Below are positions 13,917 through 25,000 of a stretch of 64,000 bases of DNA, one piece after another. A program made the translations under genes and the position numbers. Below the pieces are notes generated by a model, which saw only the letters and a list, made by a program, of their open reading frames with translations, made no database searches and had not been told where the DNA came from. Within the stretch, counting starts at the first letter, position 1; each line of letters starts with the position of its first letter. This DNA is from Phytoseiulus persimilis (lineage: Eukaryota > Arthropoda > Arachnida > Mesostigmata > Phytoseiidae), in assembly GCA_037576195.1 (NCBI GenBank), contig CM075101.1:14570001-14634000 (forward strand), written 5' to 3'.

Positions 13917-15152
13917 AGAGCCGGCAGCGACCGTTATCGGCTCATAGCAAACTCAAGTCCCTGAATTTCTTTCCACAATACAAACAGGGCGATCGCTCTT
14001 CTTTTTCTCATGTGTCTTGTTTTGGTTGTCGACATGTGTTCGCATCGACGGGCTGCGTGCTGATTGCGCCCGATGGAACGGATACGACGAAAAGGATCCG
14101 AAACATACTATTGAGAAAGTCCGCCCCAAGTTGACGCCGTCAGCACAACGACGGGCGTCCTCGGAGCGGCGGGATCAATTAAGATGGCCGAGAGCGTTCT
14201 CCGGGATCGTTGCTCCAAAACAGCGCCCTTGAATCTCAAGACAGTTCCGCTCAACGACCGCCTTTCTCGCCGGTTGGTATCGACGGCCGAGCGCCGAGAA
14301 AACGGTCTGGAACATGGCGGGGAAACGCGGACGATGTGCGTTGCCGGAGCTTTTGCCGATCACAACTCTGATGTCATCGCTGGGTTTTGTGCCGAGCGCC
14401 ACGAGTCGTTGAAGCTTCGAATGACTTCGATTGACGACACTGAGCAGCGAGAAGGGAAGCGAAAGTATTTTGTTCGCTGGTGGTTTCACAGTTGGAGGAG
14501 CACGCCCACAAAGAGACAAAAGGCACAGTTTTTTTCGTTGAGGGAAAAATCCGTTCAAGCACATAGTACTCATCGGATCCTGTCGTCGGCGCTGGGGCTG
14601 AAGACCTAAAAACAAGCGACACCGAGAGCGATGTAACCCGAAATTAAAAACGACAGTCGTGAAAAGTCACCGGACGCGGGGGAAAAAAATCGCTTGCGCG
14701 GAGCCGCTCTTCCGCGCACAACCACCTCGTTTGTAGACAGCGCTGCGCTTCAGCAATGCCGTTAGGAAACGCGCCGTTTTTTTTCCTCGACTTTTCGCCA
14801 CAACATTAACGGTTCGCCAACACAGAACACCCAGACACTATCAGCTCGAAGTCGGGCGATTGAAAAACCGCAGCGAAACTCTTGCCAAACCCCCGACCCC
14901 TGTCTCACTGCTTCTCTCAATCCTTGCGGAACTGTCCGTTGTGCTAAGAGCGCCTTATCGCGGAGTGTGCCACCTCGTGGAACAAGCTCGCGGCGGAACG
15001 AAATTCCCCTTCTGTTGTTCTTCCGAAACAGAACTCCGTTGTCTGAAATCGATCGGCATCCCGAAGCGTCATGTGAGGTCCACCTTCTCATTAATTGGTA
15101 TCCTTCAACCGAAGCGACAGCAGCGGCGACAGAGAGCTGTATAGTCCGATGT

Positions 15153-15227
15153 CGCTTTATCTTGAATGCTCCCCGCGAGTCCGTGACGGGAATTCTGGTC
15201 GTCCTTGTCCAACTCAGAACGGAATCG
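15153..15227 (+). repeat. Inverted repeat pair, copy 1
   Basis: About 75 bases starting CGCTTTATCTTGAATGCTCC and matching the reverse complement of 16083-16158 at roughly 65 of 76 positions, without gaps. In the frame reading FILNAPRESVTGILVVLVQ, six of the eleven differences from the other copy fall at third codon positions. This may mean that the segment was translated when it duplicated. No longer homology was seen outside the matched block. Confidence 0.7.
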
Positions 15228-16082
15228 GGAGCTCAGACGTCGCCGACATTCCCGCGACCCACCTGCGTGCCTGGCTGTTTGTCTGACAGTTTGGCGGACT
15301 GAGTGTTCCTGTGTTGTGGCTGGAGTCCCAACAGCAATGCCCACTCGTGATTCGCCTCCTGGTGATAGTCTACTCCTGTCCAGAATAGATCTAACCCCAA
15401 CTGTCACCCATAGCTGGTAGCGGCATGAAAGCAAACCATGAAGTTTACAACAACTGGTTTCTCTCGCCTTCAAGGCTATTTTGGCAACAGAGACGATTCT
15501 TTTTCGAGCTTTTCACCTCACTGACAGCAGGACCTGCCTTTTCTTCGAACTGGCGAAGGCGCAAAGCCGCCCTTTGCAGGCGGGGGTGTGACCTAAGGGG
15601 CCGGTTTCGCGACGGCGAACCTAGATTCTTTCGGGAGATCTCGCGACCTCCGGGTGGCTGATAATGGTTCCCGGTGGAGCACAAGATCACAGGAAGATGA
15701 TTCGAGTGCTGCTTGGGGACGTATCGCGAAACGAGCTGTGAATCGGGGTGAAATTGAAGCTCGAAGCTCCACTTCGAACCCAAATATTGTTGAGCTCCGG
15801 AATCTCGGGGACGTGAATAAACTTGGAGCAATCCAGAGTGCACGGTCCAAAGAGCGGGTCAAACAGCTAGAGTTCATGACTAGACTAGCGAACCAATGTT
15901 TCTCGAGATTCTTCACTTGTGAATAGGACATGACCGCAAGCTCCGATGTCAACCGCGTGAGCTTCGAGTGACCAGTGTGCGATGCTCTGGGCTGCGCGGA
16001 GTGATATTCTCTGCTTAAGTGATTCTCGCGTTCTATTGTGATTAAATCGGTTGATGATCAATATTGATGCCGCTCCGGCTCA

Positions 16083-16158
16083 CCGATTCCGTACTTGACT
16101 GGACAAGGACAACCAGAATTCCAGTCACGGACTCGCACGGAGCGTTCGAGATAAAGCG
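16083..16158 (-). repeat. Inverted repeat pair, copy 2
   Basis: This is the partner of 15153-15227, lying about 0.9 kb away in opposite orientation. On the minus strand it reads FISNAPCESVTGILVVLVQ in the frame equivalent to the first copy. Similarity stops abruptly at both ends. It could be a small dispersed repeat family member or a duplicated exon. The two copies could also pair as a long-looped hairpin if transcribed together. Confidence 0.7.
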
Positions 16159-18594
16159 TGGTTCCTTGTGTCTGGAGCCAGCCGTTTTGGATGGATTTTG
16201 GATACCCGAATCCCGAGCGACGGGAGACTCATGCACCGAATAGAGCGGAAGAGATGCATCAGCGGACCAGGCGAAATAAGCTGTTTGCGGCTCTGTGAAC
16301 TAGGAAGCGATCCCGAGAGGAATCCGCGTTGACTCAAGAGGATAAACTCTCTGACTGAGCTCCGAGGATAACACCGCGAGTGATTTCCAGCCCAAGCGAT
16401 TCCGCGCTCGTTTCTTCTGAACTGGACACCCTGCGCGCACAGAGAGGTGCCCTGGCTGGAAGCTTGCATAGAACGAATAACTCCCCACATGGGAGCTAAA
16501 AACGTCGGATTACCGAGTTGTGCTGCGGAAATCAGTTTTGAACGGAAGATTCACCCGCGCGTGCCCAGCAACCCCTGATGTAACAGTCGAGTAAACTCGT
16601 CTCCAGGTAACGTGACGACGGATAGGTGGACAGACTGTCGAAAGAAGTTGGCCGGCCACCACAATAATCAACATCGCTAGGAGGGTTTTCAATCTCACTG
16701 ACGCATCTCGCGGTTTGCCGCTCCAGCTCAAATAAAAAATATGACGCTCGGACTTCCGGACCGACATCCGGTGTCGGTCTGGCCATTCGATGCCCACCGT
16801 TGTGTGCTGGTGTCTGTCCCGCGTCAAACGAGAAGGTAGATAGATGTGACATTGGGCCGAAAATTCAACCGATTTTACGCCGTCGCCGATGGCCACAGTG
16901 CTGACAGTGCAGAGCAACGATCCCTTTCTTTTCCGGAATATCTGTTCGCGGAGCGATCCTATCGAGATAAACAGCCTCTAGCTTTCAGGGCATCTTATCC
17001 CGAATGAGTGAAAATCAGTGACGCATCAGAATGCAAGGATTCCGTGACGGAAAGAATGGTAATGCGGTTCACGTATGGCCAGCACCGGGTTCAAGTCCAG
17101 AACGGCTAATTGCTCGCATACATTCTGCCTCATTTTCCAGGGTCGGGAAGGACTGTGGGAGATTCTTGCGCAAAAAAAAATTCGTTCTCAGAATACTGAA
17201 ACACGATGCTGGTGGCATCGCTGTCACCTTCCCGGATAGCGTTTTGGCAGAAACTGGACAATAAAGAGTCACGAGATTCGCCAGCAACGCGTCAGAAGAT
17301 GTTGTTCTGAACTATCAGCTCGGAGCGCCAACTAGAAACGTTGTCGTCGCTCCGCAGCAGACGACATTTCGTAACCGCTGGACCCGGACAGAAGCGTTCG
17401 CGGCTCGTCCACCCGAGCTCGCATCGACCTCAGAATACGTCATTCGGCATATTGAGCAGCGGAACAGAATGGGCGACGCCCCAAGATCTGGAGCTGAGTT
17501 GAAAAAAAGTGGAGACCTTGAGGATAGCGTTGAAATTGATTCGAGAAAGCAGATTTCTTTACTAGGAATGGTCGCCCTACCCTCAATCGGTTCGAGTGAT
17601 TTTTGATTTGAGGCCCACGTCGAGCCGACGGTAGACGGACTGGGACCGCCCGATGGACGTACCAACTCGAGATCAACTTCTGAGTCACAGGAACAGGAAC
17701 CCAGCGAACTATTTCCGTTGGTTAACTCAAACCGAATTTTCAGCTATAGTACGATTCTCTGAGGCTTCGATGCCGGCCGTCGTCGATTGAAACACGACTC
17801 TTGTCTGACGCACGGCTCGATCCCTCGGACTTCAGATGCAAACACACTGCGGGTATGATGGATTTTCTGGATAGCTTGTACAGAACTCCTTATATTACTC
17901 ACAGAGTTTGACGCGAGCCACAGAAATCGTCCGCTCTGGAGAGATGGGCTTGTTTCAGTCGCAGGCTCAACAATGAGACTCAATAGTACAACATGTACTC
18001 AAAGCGTCACCGCCTCTGGAATCAAACAGCCGCAACTGCGGGATTCCGACTGGGATGGGTTCGCGAACGAATCACATACCGAGAGACACGCTGAATCTGG
18101 ATGCGAATTCAGTCAACATATCATCCAAGAGGAATAGATCCGACCTCGGCAAAAACACGAGCTCGAAGGGTCAGGATGTGGTTCCACCATAAGTGTGAGG
18201 CCGAATACTTTCACGCAGCGTCATTTGTTTGGCGGAGTGTGTTTAATCGATGGAATGTTGCATCCCGCGACCTGATCACTCCTCTTGATGAATCAGAGAG
18301 CCAACGCCATCAGCGCATTCAACGACGATGAAATGAAAGTGGTGCGCTCCGAGCCACTGAAAACGAGACTCAGAACGCCGTAAAGGGTATCAAGGGAGAG
18401 TCCCAGATTTGTCACTGACACTTTGCTCGGCGTATACGCGATCGAATCGACGTTTCTCCAACTTGGTTCGATCAATGGCATGGCAATGCCCACTTGGCAG
18501 CGCTAACAGTAGCCGCGACGACACTGGAAACACTTCCAACAAGCAATAACTGCAGCTGCGGATTCGCGGTTACAAATTTCTATTCGTTCGTTCA

Positions 18595-18981
18595 CTAGTT
18601 CTTTGTCAGCGGCCTTCGGAAGTTACTTCTGAAAATCGGCGTCGACCACTTCATCATCATAACTCTGTTTCCTTCAGTCGCACCAGTCGACGGTAACAAC
18701 ATCTCCGAGGGCTGGTGATTCGAATGTGAATTACTCTCGCTGCTCGACAAGGCCGGCTGTTTCAAAAAAAGGACTACGATGGAAAACACTTTGAATGCAA
18801 ACTCCTTCAAACTGAGCGCAACGTCTTCTTTGACAGCTACAACGATCAGTGACAGCCTGAATGAGTGAACGACGATGAGCAGGATCGAAAGCGATAGTCG
18901 TTGGAGTCGTTCGATAATTCCTCCACTTGAAATTCTAAGGTGAATTCCAAGAAGTGGACAGATCTCTATCTCCCCTTCCAT
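18595..18981 (-). CDS. Hydrophobic open frame, possible membrane protein exon
   Basis: An ATG-initiated frame of 128 codons on the minus strand. Residues 1-80 alternate polar and hydrophobic segments: EICPLLGIHLRISSGGIIER, then a long hydrophobic run (LSLSILLIVVHSFRLSLIVV), an acidic spacer, then FKVFSIVVLFLKQ. Two membrane helices separated by a short charged loop is a fair reading, and the arrangement recalls the N-terminal part of arthropod gustatory receptors, a family of very low sequence conservation. The last 50 residues look non-coding (MMMK repeats), so a splice donor may lie before them. Further hydrophobic minus-strand stretches occur at 18293-18493 and 17744-17983 but could not be joined into one model. 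The family assignment is speculative. Confidence 0.25.
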   Translation of the reverse strand: MEGEIEICPLLGIHLRISSGGIIERLQRLSLSILLIVVHSFRLSLIVVAVKEDVALSLKEFAFKVFSIVVLFLKQPALSSSESNSHSNHQPSEMLLPSTGATEGNRVMMMKWSTPIFRSNFRRPLTKN

Positions 18982-20162
18982 CCCTTGAATCTACCGATCG
19001 GAAATCAGTTGTTCATCTTCCATGAAATATTCCACTGCGCGGTCTCAGGAGGACCCTGTCGGGGACCGAAACCTTCAAGGCACCGTTCTTAATCGCTCCG
19101 CACAGAATCTCCCACCTATTTTAGGCTATCGGACCGGAGTAGGGATGTCACGAAATGCGCGTGAAACCCTCGGCCGAGCTACACGGAGCTCAAGAACAGA
19201 ACAACCTCTTCCGATCACAACAATCCAAAACTACCAGACAGAAAATGATATTTACACAAACCTTTCGCGTGGTACTCCTGGAGAAATTCTGATGATAATA
19301 TCACTCAACGTAATCCGAACGTGAAACGAATCCACAGAGAATTCACAAAGCCGATGTAGTGAACTATTCAACGACAAATCACAACCCGACGCTGTTCCTG
19401 CCACTGCTGGATGGAACCAACTGAAGTCGCCACCGTTGGTGCGCAACCCTCGCCGCTGCTGCGGCTGCGAAGGAGTTTGGTGGATGTGTTGGTGGCACCA
19501 GAGAGCGGTGCGAGGGTTTTCCTTCTTTCCTCTGGTTTTTTGAGCTGGCGCCAAATTTCAAACCTATCCCGAGCTCTCTGAGAACAGCCGAGACCGAACA
19601 GGCTGAGAATTCTGCTCAACGTGCCTGTGGTCATCTCGACTATGGATGTCCTCCTCCAGATGATCGTCCGTGTGGCGCAACAGAGGCGGTCCCGACTCTA
19701 CGTCCATTCCCTGGATTCTGGCTGGAAGTTCGGGTTGCATCTTCATCGAGCGTGTTCAAGTGTTCATCCAACAATCGGGTATGGACGCCGTCTGAAAAGA
19801 CGGAGAATCCCGCAATGATCGTCTCTTAATGAGATAGTTGCAGCGTTGCAGAGATACGCACGCTTGGCGGACGAACTGTTGAAGACCGGAGCGCGCGTTA
19901 TGCGGCGGAAGTGACAACTTTGCTCAATGTTTCAAACTCCCAGTTTATGACGGCATCAATCTCATTGAGATTGACCGACAGTCATAAATTCATTGTACTG
20001 GTGTCCAGAAACCATGGACGGTCAAGTTCATGGTTCGTCTCGCTTCAATCACACGTTTACGACGGTGACTACACCACTTGGAGCGGTAGGTAGTGAGGCA
20101 GACACAGCTAAGGTAGTGTTATTCTTCACTCATCAGTCTCTCTATTGTGCCGGAGTTCCACT

Positions 20163-22016
20163 ATGCGCTTCCAGTACTGTTCATGTTTACTGTTATTCTT
20201 GCCACACCTGGCGGTGGCAGAAGACACATTGATGGCGTATAAAAGATACTACGCCGCAGAGTTGCGTACGCTGAAGGAAAAGTATTGCCGTTCTTTCGGT
20301 ACGTGTGTCAAGTTTTGTCCTAGCTCTCTCCGTATCGTTAAGAGGGTTGCTGCAGCGTGGTAGTGAGCCTGATCATTGAATATATGTACATGTGAGACAT
20401 CCGTCATGTCCTTCCATCGCAGGAACGTTTCTGCGCACGAGTCACCAGGAAGCGCCGTGCCAGCATCAGGGGTTCGCTGAACTCGAGAAACTCATAATCA
20501 CGAACAATGCAAACCCGAACTCCGACATCGCGATGAGGTTCTATCCGGAGAGCCTGTACACCAGGGAAGAATTTGCTCGTCGTCGCCTCGGTTTCTTCCC
20601 ACGAATCTCGAAAGAGAAACATTATATACCGAAGAAGCCTTCGAAAAGAGGCGTCGACGAGTATCTGAACTTCGCGGACATGGGATACGTCACTCCGGTA
20701 AAGGTGAGCTATCACCTACGAGCTCCTCGATTTTTCAGAGCTTTATCCGGTTCTGTCTCCAGCGCACTGAGATCACCCTGTCTCCAAGAACCTTCAGCTT
20801 GTCAGATTCTTCTAAATTCCTGTTAAAATCACCAGGACCAGCAAAACTGCGGTTCATGTTACAGCTTCACCGCAATGTCAGTCCTCGAGTCGGCGATACT
20901 GAGGCACTATGGCACCACGAAAGCCTTATCGGTGCAACAAGGCCTCGATTGCACCTACTCCAAGTACGACGATATGAACTACGGCTGTCTCGGTGGTCAT
21001 CCATTCTACGTGCTCGAGCATGCCACAAAATACCAAATCCTCGACGATTCCCAGTACAGATACACGAACCGTTTAGGGTCCTGTGAAATGTAAGCCATAC
21101 AGAGGTTCATCCGACATCATAAACTCGGGCATCGGGTCGGCATCAATCCGAGAACCGAGTTGTTCACATTTTCGAAAGAAGCTCCTCCGCTGTTCCTAAC
21201 TTCCTTCCCCTGAAATCTGCACGTTCTGGATGATCCCATGTTCCAAACTGAACACGATCCACCCATCGTTTACAAAGGGCAAGCGAGCTCCCAACGACGT
21301 CTGAGAATGGGATCATCAGTTGTCATATTGAGACTGCCGCAAGGGATGCGTTCCCTTGTGGAAATGGGTTTTCGAGTCTCGCTTTCGTGTATCCATCCCT
21401 CTGGTTCAAAATCACGGGCTCTTGCAGCATGTTTCCGAAGTATCTGACTGAGTTGATTGACTGACTGATCGACCGACAGCACAAGAGGGCGCGCAGCGGA
21501 ATTCTTCATAGACATACAAGCTGTGAACACGCAACACAGATGCTCCAGCAAATGTTTATGGTTTCAGAGCCGAAGGAAAGCAAACACTGAATGTGACTGC
21601 TGCCGTCGTGTCGCTCGATAATTCAGACGCTGCTCTGAAGCAAGCTCTGCGAGAGCTTGGTCCAGTTTCCGTGGCGATCGCGGTCGGAGAATCGTAAGCA
21701 AACGCTGTCAGACATCAACTGTCGTCGATTGAAGTTGGGTCGGCCGCGACCCGCTTGCATTCCAAACCTGAAATCTGTTCTCGACTTCAGGTCCTTCAAG
21801 CACTATGCGGGGGGCATCATTACCGAATGCGGCACCGAGCTGGATCACGCCGTAGTTCTCGTCGGCTACAAAGATACTGCAGAAGAATCGTATTGGATCA
21901 TCAAGAATTCCTGGGGCACGAAGTGGGGAGAAAAAGGCTTCGCGAGAATCAAAATGGGCTCATCGTGCAACATCGCCCTCGATAATCCCGTGGGCGTTCT
22001 ACTCGATGTCAACTGA
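20163..22016 (+). CDS. Secreted papain-family (C1A) cysteine protease
   Basis: Five exons: 20163-20298, 20423-20703, 20836-21089, 21568-21693, 21791-22016. All introns are GT-AG, and the product is 340 residues. An endopeptidase of the cathepsin L/papain type, made as a secreted proenzyme. Residues 1-20 form a signal peptide (CLLLFLPHLAVA); residues about 21-125 are the propeptide, where the usual ERFNIN pattern is not obvious. The mature enzyme starts near residue 125. Oxyanion Gln141, catalytic Cys147 in CGSCYSF, His285 in ELDHAVVLVGY and Asn305 in YWIIKNSWGTKWGEKGF are all present, so it should be active. The residue after the catalytic Cys is Tyr, where most family members have Trp; Tyr is usual in cathepsin C, but the exclusion domain of cathepsin C is absent. 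The start is the ATG directly before the signal peptide. Role (digestion, saliva or development) cannot be read from sequence. Confidence 0.95.
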
Positions 22017-25000
22017 AGAAATCACTGTCTTGACGACGCATGATTCAGCAATTGGAGCCACTCGACTCAGCTCAACCGTTGCTTCAGTTTTTACCCGTGA
22101 TCCTTATAAAAGTTAGAAGCCTATTTAGAGCTCTGAATTGATTCGTAGACTTGTTTGTGAAAAAGGTGACCACTCAAGCACGCAAAAAGTCATGGACCGA
22201 CCACGAACCGATGGCCAAATATCCGAGCTACAGGGCAACAAACGGCTCCAACAGCTTGTGCTGTTGGCGATCGATTTATTGCATCATCGTGGTCGTCCCC
22301 GTGGTCGCCGTTTGCGTAAAACTGGGCTGGCGTTTCAAGCCTCCGGCTACCGCCGTCGAGGCTCAGTCCACGAGACCGATGACCAAATACAATAATGTTA
22401 ATTTGACGCAGAGACAACTACTCAATCGGCTTCTACGACGGTGAGATGGGCATCGACAGCATCGCTGTTACTCCGCTCGCCGGACTGAAAATAGGCTCGG
22501 AAGCTGTCGGATGAGTGTTCCCTGACCTGATGTAATTTCCATTCCACATCCCCTAAGACTGTTTTTGCATCAAGCAGGTGGAGAGAACAATATTAAATGT
22601 CTGCCCTGGAGCGCTCCGATGCAATACTCTGCCAAGAGAAAGGATCCGGATTTCCTCAACGGAGAATATCTCGGAAATTCCTCACCCAGGTGACTGACTC
22701 CAGAGCCTCCTTGACCCATTATGTTGATCAGGCCGTTGGAGAGCGCGCTCGACACCTCGTTATGTCGTCGGCCAGTGCGAAACCAGCGACTTTGTTGAAA
22801 AGCATTTTCGACTCGGAAACGGCGGTAGCCAAGCGAATCTATGCACGTGACTAATCGCCGTCCATTTCGAGGCGAATATCGCAGTCAACTGCTCATGGCA
22901 TTCGACACAAATTAAAAGCCGCTTCTCGTTCTCGTTCGATATTTAGATGGCGGAGTTTGCCATTGAACTCATTCGGGCCGCCTTGAATAGTTCGGCGGAA
23001 TCCGAAATCAATGCGAAACACTTTGGATCTGGTCAATCTGAGCGAAGGCTCGTGTGACTAACGAAGCTCTCGGTGGATAACTCAAGAGTACCGAATCATG
23101 CCCTACAGCTATGGAAGCAAATCAGCTTCACTCCTAAACGAGACCGAGGATCGATCCGATTTCCTCTCTGACAGTCCGTCGAACCTTTCGTCCAACTCCT
23201 ATTTTGGGCAAAGCCGGCTCGAAAGTTACTGCTTTGATTACAAATGCGAATACTGTCTCTCTCTCTTCCTCTTTGTTCACTTCTACTTCCTCCCTCTCAA
23301 TCCGTCTATTCGCGTGTTCCACATCTCAGTGGACAATGTTTGAACATCGAATATGACAAAGGAGATTTGGGAAAAAATAAGCGGCTTTCCGTTGGGTGGA
23401 GCGTTTCTCTGAAACTGTGAAATCGGATCACACCCAAGCTGGCTGTGGTGGCGGTTTCGGTGGCGCTGTCGACAACGCGGTCGGAAGAGACAAAATAGAT
23501 CTCATTTTCCAGCGCACCAATTTCATTCCTCGGCGAATACCAAGTGTTCGGTCCCTTCCTCGCCCGAACGCAGCTGTAATCGAACGGCCCAACCACAAAC
23601 CCTACATTATCGAGGAATCTCGTGGAAATTCAGAGAAAATACTAGCTGACGAATCGAAGAGCTCTGAGGAAGATATTCCGGGGGGGATATCAGCGGAATC
23701 AGGAAGGAATTAGTTTCCACGACAGAAAACCGTTGTCACGGTTTTCGTGTTCAGGACGTGTCGCTGCTGGACCAGTCTCTTGTTGGGCCAGCAGCCCCCA
23801 TGATATGGTTCACAGAGAGTTCGGGTTGGAATGATAACCTCTGAGCGAACGACATGAGGAGAATACCATGTTTGTGATGCAGCTGACAGCTCCGACTCGA
23901 GAACGGCGATGGCACGTGACAATCGGTACAGCGGAATCGACGCTATCTCTAGCGTTGGTCGTCCGGAAAGAGACTCCAGGTTGAGCCGCCAAGCGAAGTC
24001 CATTGCACGCGCAAGGTCATTGTGAACATTTTAATGGGCCGTTAGAAAGCGCTCAACATAGGAGCCGCTGGGTGCAAACCTGAAACTGATTCCATCAAGC
24101 CCTTTGGATAATCGCTGCGGACGAAATGCACTTGAAGCCCGATAAGGATTGATTCGAATGTCCATGCGCCCACACCTCGGGCTGCTTACTCATCAACATG
24201 GCGGATAATCGCGGAGAACTCTTCACGAGGGAACAGGGAAGACGCGCCCTAACTTCGAGTATCCTTCCGATCGAAGAATAGAGAATACTCTTGGTAGAGG
24301 ACGAAGGGAGTCAGGAAAATATTGATGTTCGGACAGAGCGCTTTTCATGAGCGGAAAAAATCAGCTTGCAGAATCCGATCCCACAAGCACCGCAACACAC
24401 CTCTCTTTCCTCTCGGGAAGTAACAGAACTTACAATTGGCGCCTGACGGCATCATGCTTGCCACATGCGGCTTGCGGTAATAGAGATCGGTTGCTCTGAA
24501 ACGTCTGCTAGGGCGGGGGGAACAATACGAATAGACAGAGTTCCTTTCACCGATCCTTTCCGCGTCATATATTGTTTACCTGGGAATGAGGAGCTTATGG
24601 ATTTGCTAAAAGCCACAACAATCTACAGAGATACCGAAGCTTTTCTACGCAGATGATTCAGTTCTCCAAACATGAGGGAATAGAGTGATCAAACTCAGTG
24701 TCAACTCAGAATCAGGCAAACAGATCCACCTAGTTCTTAAACCCAAGAAAAAACGCAACTTTGATTTTCCATGGGGAATTTGTGTGCCAACCACTTCCGT
24801 GAGAATACAACAGATAGACTCGAGAAAACGGAATGACCACCGATAACTCGGAACCATACTGAGTGATTACGAGAATCAGCTCTAAGGATATGACACACTT
24901 CGGAGAAGCAAGCAGGGGAAGCCCGACAGACTTGTGCCGATAAGCAGCTGAGTCTCTTCTCGATTTATAGTCGGCTCCGATCCCCTACTTTCAGACGGTG

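Larger units (their letters stand above)
13917..20162. other. No recognisable gene; holds an inverted repeat pair and a hydrophobic frame
   Basis: Apart from the repeat pair listed separately and the minus-strand frame at 18595-18981, I see no supported gene. A minus-strand frame at 19368-19634 (containing LSRILSLFGLGCSQRARDRF) and a plus-strand frame at 19022-19324 look mildly protein-like but have no splice context that I could confirm. The bases just before the protease gene (about 20100-20162) are expected to hold its promoter: a TCAGT, the arthropod initiator consensus, lies at about 20134-20138, some 30 bases upstream of the ATG. I saw no convincing TATA box. Confidence 0.4.

Noticed and set aside
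17030-17115. GGTTCAAGTCC resembling a tRNA B box near 17090
   Set aside because: There is no A box and no pairing acceptor ends around it.
22139-22512. A two-exon hydrophobic protein just after the protease gene
   Set aside because: The reading phases of the two candidate exons do not match with any donor that I could see, and the apparent intron would be too short.
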